From: Winslowiella toletana
Lineage (GTDB): Bacteria > Pseudomonadota > Gammaproteobacteria > Enterobacterales > Enterobacteriaceae
DNA length: 64,000 nucleotides
NCBI RefSeq assembly: GCF_032164335.1
Contig: NZ_CP134152.1
Location: 4,216,001 to 4,280,000, forward strand
Direction of reading: 5' to 3'
How positions within the stretch are numbered: position 1 is the first letter of the stretch; the number at the start of each line of letters is the position of its first letter. The notes below the pieces were generated by a model. That model was not told the origin of the DNA, made no database searches, and saw only the letters and a list, made by a program, of their open reading frames with translations. This document shows positions 28,083 to 40,700 of the stretch, in pieces. A program made the position numbers and the translations under genes.

Positions 28083-30252
28083 CGGACGCCTCCTGCTGGG
28101 AAGTCGGGTTACGTGAGTTTTTAATCGCTTTATCTTTCGGCGCATCCATTACCAGTAGCCCCTCTTTTAGCACCACCACGCGATCCACCAGTTCCAGTAC
28201 CGCAGCACGGTGAGTCGCGACAATCAACGTTCGCCCAGCCAGCCACTGGCCCAGACGCTGAATAAACTCACGCTCGGTATGCTCATCCAGAGAAGCGGTT
28301 GGCTCATCCAGCAGCACAATATTTGGATCGCGCAGCAGCATACGCGCCAGCAATACCGACTGCCGCTGTCCTCCGGATAATCCGATACCCCCTTCCATCA
28401 CTATATGATCCAGCCCCAGCGGCAATCGCCGCACATAGTTGGCGGCACCACTGACTTCCAGCACCTCAAACAGCGCCTCATCGTCGATATTAGGTGCGCC
28501 CAGCATCAGGTTTTCACGCAGAGTGCCGTGAAAAAGGCGCGCGTTTTGCGTCAGCAGGCCGATATTACGGCGGATATCTGCAGTATCGATATGTGGCAGA
28601 CTCAGGTTATCCAGCCGCACTTCGCCGCTGACCAGCTCCATACCGCCAGCCATTGCTTTCAGCAGGGTAGATTTTCCGGCACCGTTACGCCCTAACAGCG
28701 CGATACGCTCGCCGGGCTGGACGGTCAGGCGACCAATTTTCAGCGGGAATACGGTATCTTCAGTGCGATAACGGAAACAGGCATCGGTAAACTGGTAATG
28801 GCCGTGCAGCACCGGGCAATGCACCCGCGTCTCTTCCCGACTGTTCTCAACCGGCAGATTCATGATGCTGTCCAGACCGGCTTTGGCCGCTTTCACCTGC
28901 TGCCAGCGCGCCAGTACGCCGCATAACTTGGTCATTGGCGAGATCATGCGCGAGGAAAGCAGTGAGGCAGCGACGATCGCACCGGTAGTGATATCGCCAT
29001 CCATCACCATCGGTGCACCAATCACCACCACCGAGGCATACACCAGGTTTTGTACCGTCACTCCCCAGTTGACCAGGCCCTGAGTCAGACGACGGGTCTC
29101 CACACCGGACTGCGCGGTGATCTGGATATAGCTGTTCCACTGTTGCAGGAAGCGATCTTCCGCCTGCATCAGCTTGATATCCTCAAGCCCCTGTACGCTT
29201 TCAACCAGCACGGCGTTACGCAGTGTGGATTCATGTAACGACCTGCGCGCCAGCGTGGCGAGCCGTTTCTGCAGCAATAGGCCCGGCACAATCATAATCA
29301 CCGCCGCCACTGGCGCGATCCATGCCAGATGCGGCGAGATAATCGCCAGAACAAACAGGAACAGGAAAAAAAATGGCATATCGACAATTGCGGTGACGGT
29401 GGTTGAGGTGATCATCTCGCGAATCTGCTCAAGTTCGCGCAGCTGTGAAATAAAGCTGCCGGTAGAGCGTGGGACGGCACTTTCACGCAGCCGCAGCGCG
29501 TGACCAAATACCCGATCGGAGACGCGCATATCGGCGCGTTTACCCAGCACGTCGGTAATATGTGAGCGGCCAAGCCGCAGCAAGAACGAGAACAGTACGG
29601 CGATTAACACTCCGCCAAACAATACATAAAGCGTCGGATAAGACTGCGCCGGAATCGCCCGATCATAAACCTGCATGGAAAACAGAATGCCGGACAGCGC
29701 CAAAATATTCACCAGCAGTGAAGCCAGCATCACATAGCCGTAAGGTTTAATGTCGCGCAGCACCAGCTTGCGCAGCCAGTCGGGCTTATTTTGCTCCAGA
29801 TAACGATCGACCCGGCTGTCTTTCGCCGCCGCAACCGGCCGGAACGCCACAACATGACGAATTTGCGGCAGCATCTGTTTAAATGACACAGGCGTCAGTT
29901 GCGGATCGTTAGCGAAGTTAAGCGTCAGCGTATCCTCACCATCAAACTGGCTAATCACTGCTACCTGGCCGTCAGACAATTCCACTGCCAGTGGCAGTCG
30001 CCATGCCGACATTTCTCGTGCCGGATCGTCCAGCATGCGCGCAGACAGACCCGCCTGGCGTGACAGGTTGGTTAATGCCCGCTCCAGTGGCAGCGCATGT
30101 TGCCATTCAGTTGTGGCATATAACATGCCGGGTGAGCAAGCCAGCCGGTAGTGGGTGGCAATCTGAATAATTGCGGCGGTCCACGATGCCAGCGGCTGAC
30201 CTTCAGGAGTATCGGGGGTTTCTGACGGAGTGACCGCCTGAAGTTGGGTCAT
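28063..30252 (-). CDS. Type I secretion ABC permease/ATPase (HlyB/LapB type)
   Basis: 729 residues. An N-terminal C39-like domain (~1-140) lacks the catalytic Cys (SWTAAIIQIATHY replaces the Cys-containing helix), so it should bind rather than cleave its substrate. Then come a six-helix membrane domain (~170-450) and an ATPase domain with Walker A GRNGAGKST, signature LSGGQRQ and Walker B VLLDEPTASLD. This is the usual layout of exporters of RTX- and Bap-type adhesins with a C-terminal signal. It overlaps the TolC-like gene by 4 bp (ATGA) and the HlyD gene by 20 bp. The likely cargo is the Ser-Asp adhesin encoded just upstream. Confidence 0.93.
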   Translation of the reverse strand: MTQLQAVTPSETPDTPEGQPLASWTAAIIQIATHYRLACSPGMLYATTEWQHALPLERALTNLSRQAGLSARMLDDPAREMSAWRLPLAVELSDGQVAVISQFDGEDTLTLNFANDPQLTPVSFKQMLPQIRHVVAFRPVAAAKDSRVDRYLEQNKPDWLRKLVLRDIKPYGYVMLASLLVNILALSGILFSMQVYDRAIPAQSYPTLYVLFGGVLIAVLFSFLLRLGRSHITDVLGKRADMRVSDRVFGHALRLRESAVPRSTGSFISQLRELEQIREMITSTTVTAIVDMPFFFLFLFVLAIISPHLAWIAPVAAVIMIVPGLLLQKRLATLARRSLHESTLRNAVLVESVQGLEDIKLMQAEDRFLQQWNSYIQITAQSGVETRRLTQGLVNWGVTVQNLVYASVVVIGAPMVMDGDITTGAIVAASLLSSRMISPMTKLCGVLARWQQVKAAKAGLDSIMNLPVENSREETRVHCPVLHGHYQFTDACFRYRTEDTVFPLKIGRLTVQPGERIALLGRNGAGKSTLLKAMAGGMELVSGEVRLDNLSLPHIDTADIRRNIGLLTQNARLFHGTLRENLMLGAPNIDDEALFEVLEVSGAANYVRRLPLGLDHIVMEGGIGLSGGQRQSVLLARMLLRDPNIVLLDEPTASLDEHTEREFIQRLGQWLAGRTLIVATHRAAVLELVDRVVVLKEGLLVMDAPKDKAIKNSRNPTSQQEASDEKPAR

Positions 30253-31700
30253 GGTTGAATCTCCACCGTTTGAATCGTCTGATTGTTCAGCGCGAAGGCT
30301 GAACGCATAAAGCCAGTGCTGTACAGGCAGTCAAGCTGTAAGGTGTGTATCTGACTAATGGTTTGCTGTTCGGTGAAGCGCGCCTGATAAATCTCCTGCT
30401 CGGAGTTGAGTACATCCAACAGTGGGCGCGTGCCCAGTTGCAGATACTGATCCTGATATAATTCGCGGGTTCGCTCTGCCAATTTCTGCTGACGACTCTG
30501 AATCACCAGCGTACGCGCCAGGCTCATCTCTTCATTTTGCGATTCGCTGAGTTTTTGCTGTGCATCAAGCTGGGCATTACGCACTGCCGCATTGGCAGAT
30601 TCGAGAGTATGTGCGGCGGCATTGCGACTGGCCGTCAGGCCTCCACCCTGATAAAGCGGCATTTCAACCTTAACCCAGGCACCATATTGGGTACGATCCA
30701 GTACCTGATTATTGGAATAGTTATTGGTCAGATAGTGGGTGACTTCAGGCTCTAATGAGATGGTTGGGGTCATCTGGGAGTTGGCGTTGTCGAGATTAGC
30801 CTGCGCCTGATTAACCTGAGCCCAGGCCGCCAGCACTGAAGGAATCAGTCGATAATCGGGCTGTGCCACCTGGCAAGATTTAGAGAGCGTAACGGGAAAT
30901 TTATTGCTGACTTCTTTCAGATCGCGCCAGCCAAGGTAGGTTGACAGTGTGGCACGCCAGCGATCCAGGTTAGCCTGGTATTGCATCAGCGTAGACCGCG
31001 CTCCCTCAATACGGGTTTCGGTTTGCACCACGTCGGATAATGAGCTGGCACCTTCATCGTTACGCTGACGCGCCAGCTTGCCGATATTATTCAGTGCTTC
31101 AAGCTGTGCCTCAGCAATTTTCACCAGTTGCTGATAGCCCTGCACCTGCACTACTGCTGCCGCAGTATCATGGGCGATGGTATCAATACTCACCAGCACA
31201 TTGGCCTGCTCTTTGGCCACGCTGGCTTCAGCCGCTCTTACCGAGCTGTCTACTTTGCCGAAGTCATACAGCATCTGTGACAACGACAGTACAAATGATG
31301 GGTTATAGCCGCTGTTGGTGCTGGAATTGGTCATGCCGTTGTTCATGCCGGCACTTATTTTTGGATAGTATTTTGATCGCGCGACATTGACGCCTTCAGC
31401 CTGCTCATACAGTTTACCGATCACCTCGGCAATATCGGGATGCCATTGCACCGCGCGATTAACCGCCTGCGTAATATCGAGTGTGGCGGGAGCATTTGGC
31501 GATTGTTGTGAAGCAACAGTGCCGTCTAAAGAGGGTAACTCCTGCTGAGCAAACATTTGCCCGGCACGGATCATATTTGCTGAAACCTCGCTGTCTGACG
31601 CAGCAAACAACGCGGTACTAAAAAAGAGGGCGAAGCAAAAGACAAATGCACTCGCCAGGTGGCAATAACTAAACATTGCTCGTAACAGAACTAAATTCAT
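30249..31700 (-). CDS. TolC-family outer membrane channel of the type I system
   Basis: 483 residues with an N-terminal signal peptide ending near AALFA-type Ala residues and two TolC/OEP repeats rich in heptad-like Gln/Ala/Asn. Recognisable stretches are VNVARSKYYPKI, LSLSQMLYDFGKV and LDVLNSEQEIYQAR. It forms the trimeric outer-membrane tunnel. The ATG at 31700 follows GGTGGATG at a good distance; a Met at residue 9 is an alternative. It lies 80 bp downstream of the adhesin stop and is coupled to the ABC gene, so it is a dedicated channel rather than housekeeping TolC. Confidence 0.92.
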   Translation of the reverse strand: MNLVLLRAMFSYCHLASAFVFCFALFFSTALFAASDSEVSANMIRAGQMFAQQELPSLDGTVASQQSPNAPATLDITQAVNRAVQWHPDIAEVIGKLYEQAEGVNVARSKYYPKISAGMNNGMTNSSTNSGYNPSFVLSLSQMLYDFGKVDSSVRAAEASVAKEQANVLVSIDTIAHDTAAAVVQVQGYQQLVKIAEAQLEALNNIGKLARQRNDEGASSLSDVVQTETRIEGARSTLMQYQANLDRWRATLSTYLGWRDLKEVSNKFPVTLSKSCQVAQPDYRLIPSVLAAWAQVNQAQANLDNANSQMTPTISLEPEVTHYLTNNYSNNQVLDRTQYGAWVKVEMPLYQGGGLTASRNAAAHTLESANAAVRNAQLDAQQKLSESQNEEMSLARTLVIQSRQQKLAERTRELYQDQYLQLGTRPLLDVLNSEQEIYQARFTEQQTISQIHTLQLDCLYSTGFMRSAFALNNQTIQTVEIQP

Positions 31701-31731
31701 TAATCATCCACCGCAGATTAAGAGTGAAGAT

Positions 31732-31747
31732 GGCACATCCTTGTGCC
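31732..31747. promoter_or_regulatory. Small hairpin between adhesin and secretion genes
   Basis: Arms GGCAC and GTGCC around a six-base loop, in the 80-bp gap between the adhesin stop and the TolC-like start. It could partly attenuate readthrough or mark an mRNA end. No U-tract is seen. Confidence 0.35.
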
Positions 31748-31780
31748 GGTTTATTCCCTATAAGTTCATAACAACTACCG

Positions 31781-34700
31781 TTAAACGTCCGTATTCAGGT
31801 GTTGCAACAGCTCTTCCAGCGATACGTTTACTCCTTCCAGAGTAATCAGCTGAGTACTTTCAAAGTTCGTACCCTGCCCATCGCGGTCAATCGATACGAT
31901 GGTATTTTCGCCATCAAACTCGACTGAAACGAAGTTTCCGATGGTGCCGCCCGCTCCATTCAGGCCAATCAACAGCTCGCCAATATCGATCTGATCATCC
32001 TGTGCCAGCGAGAAATCAGTCCAGGTATCGGTGCCGTTTCCACCGGTCGCATCGGCATTATCCAGCAGGTTATAGACCACGGTGTCGCCACCGCCACCCA
32101 AGGTAAAGGTGTCATCATTCGGCGTACTGTTGACGGTATCCGCATAGTTGCTACCGGTGATCTGCATATTCAGATCGATAGTCAGCGATGCACTGGATGT
32201 TGAACCGTCCGTTGCCGTCAGGGTGTAGTCGAATACCTCCTTCTGCGTCATGGTCGACAGATCAATGTTGGCGTCACGTACATAGCTGTAACTGCCATCT
32301 GCATTGATGGTTAAGGTGCCGTAGAGGCCATCTACCGTCGCGCTGGTTGCATTGCGGTCGTAAGGGTTCAGTGCGGCAGAGTCTGAGTCGTTGGCATTGC
32401 TGATAGCGATCCTGGTACCTACCGAGATCAAACTATCCGCTACACCATCCGCACCCGAGCCGTCGAGGATATTGCCGGTTACCGTGGCTGAAGCGCCGGT
32501 ATGGAACTCATCCACATGCGTCTCAGTACCTCTTACCGATCCCCTCACCGTTGTCAGCCCCAGTACTGAAGAGCTACCGGTAACGCGCAGTGTGTAGTTG
32601 CCTGCTTCCAGATCCAGACCCGAAACGTTAACCGTTGCGGCACCGCCAATAATTCCAGATGGCGCTACGCTGCCGGTACGCACTGAAGTTCCGCTACTGT
32701 TAACAATGGCCCACGTTATATTTGTACCGGTTAGTGCAACACCCGTGACGGTGAAGCCCAGCGTAATATTGTGAAGTACCGAATCCGCCTCAACCGTGAA
32801 GCCACCGGAACCTGTCGCTGAGTTGGTACCTACTACCGTGGTCCAACTTGCTGACGCGATATTCGCGAAGTTCTCCACTTCCTGAACGACGGTTGCACTG
32901 GTTGCCAAATCAACACTGTCATCAACCGCTTGCAGCGTGCCCGGTTGCAGATCGATGGTCAGCGTTGCCGTACTGGTTGAGCCATTTGGCGTTTTCAGCT
33001 CATAGGTGAAGGTTTCATCACCGGTAATACTGCCTGCCGCCAGACCTGCATTCAGCGTATAGGTGTAATTACCCAGCGCATCGATGGTTAGCGTGCCGTA
33101 CTGACCGGTAATGTTGGTGACACCACTTGCATTAATTCCGGTGCCATCGACTTCACTGACCAACGTGCCGGCCGGTGCGGTATCGCCACCTGCCCCTTCA
33201 CTATCGCCATCGATCACATTACCCGTCACCGAACTGCCCGTAGTGACATAGCCATGTGTAGTGTCCTGCAAGACATTCAGGGTGAAACCAGTTAACACCG
33301 ACACGCCATTCGCTGCATTCAACAAGAAGACATAGTCACCTTCCGGCAGAGTCAGCGTCAGCTGGCCTGATGTTCCTGCTACCAATCCGACTTGCAGCCA
33401 GTTATTCACAACATCGATCCGCTCGTAATTTCCGCTATCCGGATTGAGCTGATAAATGTTGAGGTTATAGGTTGAGAGTAATGACACTCCTAACGACGAT
33501 GCCTGGAAGGTAAGCGTACGAGATGTACCCTCCGCTACCGAGAAGGTCGACTGTGCGTCAAGTTCAGCAACCGACAGATTCAGCACATTGCCCAGCCCCA
33601 CTGTTGCCAGTGTTGCGCCGCTCTGCGATGACGGTCCGTTATTTACCGTTGTCTCTTCCGTTTCAATATCCAGCGTAACGTTATCGTCTACGGCATTAAC
33701 GCTGTCTGAATCGCTGTCGCTATCGGAATCACTGTCGCTATCGGAGTCGCTGTCGGAATCGGAATCGCTGTCGGAATCGGAATCGCTGTCGCTATCAGAG
33801 TCGCTGTCGGAATCGGAGTCGCTGTCGCTATCAGAGTCGCTGTCGGAATCGGAATCGCTGTCGCTATCAGAATCGCTGTCGGAATCGGAATCGCTGTCGG
33901 AATCAGAGTCGCTGTCGCTATCGGAGTCACTGTCGGAGTCAGAATCGCTGTCGGAATCAGAGTCGCTGTCGCTATCGGAATCGCTGTCGGAGTCAGAGTC
34001 GCTGTCGCTGTCTGAATCGCTGTCGGAATCAGAATCACTGTCGCTATCGGAATCGCTGTCGCTATCAGAATCGCTGTCGGAATCAGAATCGCTGTCGCTA
34101 TCGGAATCGCTGTCGCTATCAGAGTCGCTGTCGGAATCAGAGTCGCTGTCGGAATCGGAGTCACTGTCGGAATCAGAATCGCTGTCGGAGTCAGAATCGC
34201 TGTCGCTATCGGAGTCGCTGTCGGAATCGGAATCGCTGTCGCTATCGGAATCGCTGTCGGAGTCAGAATCACTGTCGCTCTCTGAGTCGCTGTCGCTATC
34301 AGAATCACTGTCGGAGTCAGAGTCGCTGTCGCTGTCTGAATCGCTGTCGGAATCAGAATCGCTGTCGCTATCGGAATCGCTGTCGGAATCAGAGTCGCTG
34401 TCGCTATCGGAATCGCTGTCGGAGTCAGAGTCGCTGTCTGAATCGCTGTCGGAATCGGAGTCGCTGTCGGAGTCAGAATCGCTGTCGCTATCAGAATCGC
34501 TGTCGGAATCGGAGTCGCTGTCGCTATCAGAGTCGCTGTCGGAATCAGAGTCGCTGTCGGAGTCAGAATCGCTGTCGCTGTCTGAATCGCTGTCGCTATC
34601 AGAATCGCTGTCGGAATCGGAATCGCTGTCGCTATCAGAGTCGCTGTCGGAATCGGAGTCGCTGTCGCTATCAGAGTCGCTGTCGGAATCGGAATCGCTG

Positions 34701-37700
34701 TCGCTATCAGAATCGCTGTCGGAATCGCTGTCGGAGTCAGAATCACTGTCGCTATCAGAATCACTGTCGGAGTCAGAATCACTGTCGCTATCGGAGTCGC
34801 TGTCGCTATCAGAGTCGCTGTCGGAATCGGAATCGCTGTCGCTATCAGAGTCGCTGTCGGAATCAGAGTCGCTGTCGCTATCGGAGTCACTGTCGGAGTC
34901 AGAGTCGCTGTCGCTGTCGCTGTCTGAGTCACTGTCGGAATCAGAATCGCTGTCGCTATCGGAATCGCTGTCGGAATCAGAATCGCTGTCGCTGTCTGAG
35001 TCACTGTCGGAATCAGAATCGCTGTCGCTATCGGAATCACTGTCGGAATCAGAGTCGCTGTCGCTATCGGAGTCACTGTCGGAGTCAGAATCGCTGTCGG
35101 AATCAGAGTCGCTGTCGCTATCGGAATCGCTGTCGGAGTCAGAGTCGCTGTCGCTGTCTGAATCGCTGTCGGAATCAGAATCGCTGTCGCTATCGGAATC
35201 ACTGTCGGAATCAGAATCGCTGTCGCTATCAGAGTCGCTGTCGGAATCGGAATCGCTGTCGCTATCGGAGTCACTGTCGGAATCGGAATCGCTGTCGCTG
35301 TCTGAGTCGCTGTCGGAATCAGAATCGCTGTCGCTGTCTGAGTCGCTGTCGGAATCAGAGTCGCTGTCGGAATCGGAATCGCTGTCGCTATCGGAGTCAC
35401 TGTCGGAATCAGAGTCGCTGTCGCTATCGGAGTCACTGTCGGAGTCAGAGTCGCTGTCGCTGTCTGAGTCACTGTCGGAATCGGAATCGCTGTCGCTATC
35501 GGAATCGCTGTCGGAATCAGAGTCGCTGTCGCTATCGGAATCGCTGTCGGAATCGGAGTCGCTGTCGGAGTCAGAATCGCTGTCGCTGTCTGAATCGCTG
35601 TCGCTATCGGAATCACTGTCGCTGTCTGAATCGCTGTCGGAATCGGAATCGCTGTCGGAATCAGAGTCGCTGTCGGAGTCAGAGTCGCTGTCGCTATCTG
35701 AATCACTGTCGGAGTCAGAATCGCTGTCGCTATCTGAATCGCTGTCGCTATCGGAGTCACTGTCGGAATCAGAATCGCTGTCGCTGTCTGAGTCGCTGTC
35801 GGAATCAGAATCGCTGTCGCTATCGGAATCACTGTCGCTGTCTGAATCGCTGTCGCTATCAGAGTCACTGTCGGAATCGGAATCGCTGTCGCTATCGGAG
35901 TCACTGTCGGAATCGGAATCGCTGTCGCTGTCTGAATCGCTGTCGCTATCAGAATCACTGTCGCTGTCGGAATCGCTGTCGCTATCAGAATCACTGTCGG
36001 AGTCAGAGTCGCTGTCGGAATCAGAATCGCTGTCGCTGTCTGAATCGCTGTCGCTATCAGAGTCGCTGTCGCTATCGGAGTCACTGTCGGAATCGGAATC
36101 GCTGTCGCTATCGGAATCACTGTCGCTGTCTGAATCGCTGTCGGAATCGGAATCGCTGTCGGAATCAGAGTCGCTGTCGGAGTCAGAGTCGCTGTCGCTA
36201 TCTGAATCACTGTCGGAGTCAGAATCGCTGTCGCTATCTGAATCACTGTCGGAATCGGAGTCGCTGTCGGAATCAGAGTCGCTGTCGCTATCGGAATCGC
36301 TGTCGGAATCAGAGTCGCTGTCGCTATCGGAGTCACTGTCGGAGTCAGAGTCGCTGTCGCTGTCGCTGTCTGAGTCACTGTCGGAATCAGAATCGCTGTC
36401 GCTATCGGAATCGCTGTCGGAATCAGAATCGCTGTCGCTGTCTGAGTCACTGTCGGAATCAGAATCGCTGTCGCTATCGGAATCACTGTCGGAATCAGAG
36501 TCGCTGTCGGAATCGGAGTCACTGTCGGAGTCAGAATCGCTGTCTCAGAGTCTGTCGCTATCGGAATCGCTGTCGGAATCAGAATCGCTGTCGCTATCGG
36601 AATCGCTGTCGGAATCGGAATCGCTGTCGCTATCGGAGTCACTGTCGGAATCAGAGTCGCTGTCGCTATCGGAGTCACTGTCGGAGTCAGAGTCGCTGTC
36701 GCTGTCTGAGTCACTGTCGGAATCGGAATCGCTGTCGCTATCGGAATCGCTGTCGGAATCAGAGTCGCTGTCGCTATCGGAATCGCTGTCGGAATCGGAG
36801 TCGCTGTCGGAGTCAGAATCGCTGTCGCTGTCTGAATCGCTGTCGCTATCGGAATCACTGTCGCTGTCTGAATCGCTGTCGGAATCGGAATCGCTGTCGG
36901 AATCAGAGTCGCTGTCGGAGTCAGAGTCGCTGTCGCTATCTGAATCACTGTCGGATCAGAATCGCTGTCGCTATCTGAATCGCTGTCGCTATCGGAGACT
37001 GTCGGAATCAGAATCGCTGTCGCTGTCTGAGTCGCTGTCGGAATCAGAATCGCTGTCGCTATCGGAATCACTGTCGCTGTCTGAATCGCTGTCGTCGCTG
37101 TCGGAATCGGAATCGCTGTCGCTATCGGAGTCACTGTCGGAATCGGAATCGCTGTCGCTGTCTGAATCGCTGTCGCTATCAGAATCACTGTCGCTATCTG
37201 TCGAGAATCACTGTCGGAGTCAGAGTCGCTGTCGGAATCAGAATCGCTGTCGCTGTCGCTCGGAATCGGAGTCGCTGTCGCTATCAGAGTCGCTGTCGCT
37301 ATCGGAGTCACTGTCGGAATCGGAATCGCTGTCGGAATCAGAATCGCTGTCGGAATCGGAATCGCTGTCTCAGAGTCGCTGTCGGAGTCAGAGTCGCTGT
37401 CGCTATCTGAATCACTGTCGGAGTCAGAATCGCTGTCGCTATCTGAATCACTGTCGGAATCGGAGTCGCTGTCGGAATCAGAGTCGCTGTCGCTATCGGA
37501 ATCGCTGTCGGATCAGAGTCGCTGTCGCTATCGGAATCGCTGTCGGAGTCAGAATCACTGTCGGAATCGGAGTCACTGTCGGAATCAGAATCGCTGTCGC
37601 TATCGGAGTCGCTGTCGGAGTCAGAGTCGCTGTCGCTGTCTGAATCGCTGTCGGAATCAGAGTCGCTGTCGCTATCGGAATCGCTGTCGGAATCAGAATC

Positions 37701-40700
37701 ACTGTCGCTGTCTGAATCGCTATCGGAATCGCTGTGAATCACTGTCTGTCTGAATCGCTATCGGAATCGCTGTCGCTGTCAGAATCAGAGTCGCTGTCGC
37801 TATCGGAGTCACTGTCGGAATTAGAATCGCTGTCGGAATCAGAATCGCTGTCGCTGTCTGAGTCGCTGTCGGAGTCAGAGTCTGTCGCTGTCTGAATCGC
37901 TGTCGGAATCAGAATCACTGTCGCTATCGGAATCGCTGTCGCTATCAGAGTCGCTGTCGCTATCGGAGTCACTGTCGGAATCGGAGTCGCTGTCGCTGTC
38001 AGAATCGCTGTCGCTCGGAATCGCTGTCGGAGTCAGAATCGCTGTCGCTATCGGAGTCACTGTCGCTATCGGAATCGCTGTCGGAGTCAGAATCGCTGTC
38101 GGAATCAGAGTCGCTGTCGCTATCGGAGTCACTGTCGCTGTCTGAATCGCTGTCGGAATCAGAATCGCTGTCGCTATCGGAAGTCACTGTCGGAATCAGA
38201 ATCGCTGTCGCTATCGGAATCACTGTCGCTGTCATCGCTGTCGGAATCAGGATCGCTATCGCTGAATCGCTGTCAGAATCGCTGTCGTCAGAATCAGAGT
38301 CGCTGTCGCTATCGGAGTCACTGTCGCTATCGGAATCGCTGTCGCTGTCGCGAATCGCTGTCGGAATCAGAGTCGCTATCGCTATCTGAGTCACTGTCGG
38401 AATCAGAGTCGCTGTCGGAATCAGAATCGCTGTCGCTATCGGAGTCACTGTCGGAATCGAAATCGCTGTCGGAATCGCTGTCGCTGTCTGAGTCGCTGTC
38501 GGAATCAGAATCGCTGTCGCTATCGGAGTCACTGTCGGAATCAGAATCGCTGTCGCTATCGGAGTCACTGTCGGAATCGGAGTCGCTGTCGCTGTCAGAA
38601 TCGCTGTCTGTCAGAATCGCTGTCGAAGTCGCTGTCGCTATCGGAGTCACTGTCGGAATCGGAGTCGCTGTGAATCGCTGTCGGAGTCAGAATCACTGTC
38701 GCTATCGGAATCGCTGTCGGAATCGGAATCGGAGTCACTGTCGGAATCGGAATCGCTGTCGCTATCGGAGTCACTGTCGGAATCGGAGTCGCTGTCGCTG
38801 TCGCTGTCTGAATCACTGTCGGAATCGGAATCGCTGTCGGAATCAGAGTCGCTGTCGCTGTCTGAATCGCTGTCTGAATCGCTGTCGGAATCAGAATCGC
38901 TGTCGGAAGAGTCGCTGTCGCTATCGGAATCGCTGTCGGAATCAGAATCGCTGTCGCTGTCTGAGTCGCTGTCGGAATCGGAGTCACTGTCGGAATCAGA
39001 GTCGCTGTCGCTATCGGAGTCACTGTCGGAGTCAGAGTCGCTGTCGCTATCAGAATCACTATCGCTGTCTGAATCGCTGTCGCTATCTGAGTCGCTGTCG
39101 GAATCAGAGTCGCTGTCGCTGTCTGAATCGCTGTCTGAATCAGAATCACTGTCGCTATCAGAGTCGCTGTCGGAATCAGAATCACTGTCGCTATCAGAGT
39201 CGCTGTCGCTATCGGAGTCACTGTCGGAATCGGAATCGCTGTCGCTGTCTGAATCGCTGTCGCTATCTGAGTCGCTGTCGGAATCAGAGTCGCTGTCGGA
39301 ATCAGAGTCGCTGTCGCTATCGGAATCACTGTCGCTGTCTGAGTCGCTGTCGCTATCAGAGTCACTGTCGGAATCGGAATCGCTGTCGGAGTCAGAATCG
39401 CTGTCGCTGTCTGAGTCGCTGTCGCTATCAGAATCGCTGTCGGAATCAGAATCACTGTCGGAATCGGAGTCGCTATCGGAATCGCTGTCGGAGTCAGAAT
39501 CGCTGTCGCTATCGGAGTCGCTGTCGCTGTCTGAATCGCTGTCGCTATCGGAGTCACTGTCGGAATCGGAGTCGCTGTCGCTATCGGAATCGCTGTCGCT
39601 ATCAGAGTCACTGTCGCTGTCTGAATCGCTGTCGGAATCGGAGTCGCTGTCGCTGTCTGAGTCGCTGTCGGAATCGGAGTCACTGTCGGAATCAGAATCG
39701 CTGTCGGAGTCAGAATCACTGTCGCTATCGGAATCACTGTCGGAATCGGAATCGCTGTCGCTATCGGAGTCACTGTCGGAATCGGAGTCGCTGTCGCTGT
39801 CGGAATCGCTGTCGCTGTCTGAGTCGCTGTCGGAATCGGAATCACTGTCGGAGTCAGAATCACTGTCGCTCTCTGAGTCGCTGTCGGAATCAGAATCGCT
39901 GTCGGAGTCAGAATCGCTATCGGAATCGCTGTCAGAATCAGAATCACTGTCCGAGTCTGAATCGTCAATAATTGGCGCTGTTACATTCGCTGCATCAGAA
40001 GTATTACTTGCGGCATCAGTCAGTGTAACTGCAAGGATCCCCCCCGCTACCTGGGCCGGACTCAGCGTAACAGAGAAGTTGCCGTCATCATCGACCGAAC
40101 CACTACCGATGATATTACCCTCGGAATCCTCTACAGAAACGGTAGTTCCTGGCTCACCTTTACCGGTCAGTATGGTGCCATCTTCAGAGACATCAAGAGC
40201 GGTCGGCGGCAGCGGCGCAGTGGTATCTCCAGCCGTTACTTCAGCCGAAGGTGAGATATTGCCCGCTGCGTCAGTCAGCGTGACGCCTAGCTTTTCACCG
40301 TTAGTCTGTGCCGGATTTAGTTCGACCAGGAAGTTGCCAGCGTCGTCGACCGTACCGGTACCGATGATGTTGCCATTAGGATCCCTGACGGTGACAGTAG
40401 TACCGGGTTCACCCCGGCCAGTATGCGTAGTGCCGTCTTCAGAAACAAACAGATCGGTTGGCGGCAGCGGTGCGGTGGTATCGTCAGCAACCACTTCAGC
40501 AACAGGAGAAATATTGCCTGCCGGATCGGTCAGCGTGACGTCAAGAATTTCGCCGTTAGTCTCAGCCGGATCCAGATCGACTGTGAAGTTACCGTCTTCA
40601 TCAACCAGGCCGGTGCCGATGGTATTGCCATCCTCATCGGTGACGGTCACGGTAGTGCCAGGCTCGCCGCGTCCACTGAGCGTAGTGCCGTCTTCAGAGA

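Noticed and set aside
33588-37643. Very long forward-strand frame of Ser-Glu-Ser-Leu repeats
   Set aside because: It is the exact antisense of the Ser-Asp tract of the adhesin, has no ribosome-binding site and no non-repeat domain of its own. The leftward frame joins a BapA-type N-terminus and a type I secretion C-terminus.
33711-39966. Possible CRISPR array or non-coding satellite
   Set aside because: No conserved repeat/spacer alternation; the period is a few bases and synonymous codon variation shows a protein-coding repeat.
33688-39968. Leftward frames reading Thr-Pro-Ile-Ala-Thr-Ala repeats
   Set aside because: These are the +1 frame of the Ser-Asp repeat. They become long only because the repeat lacks stops in all frames.
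38670-39971. Forward Cys/Arg/Asn-rich frame of 433 codons
   Set aside because: A third-frame antisense reading of the Ser-Asp tract; the composition is unlike any real protein.
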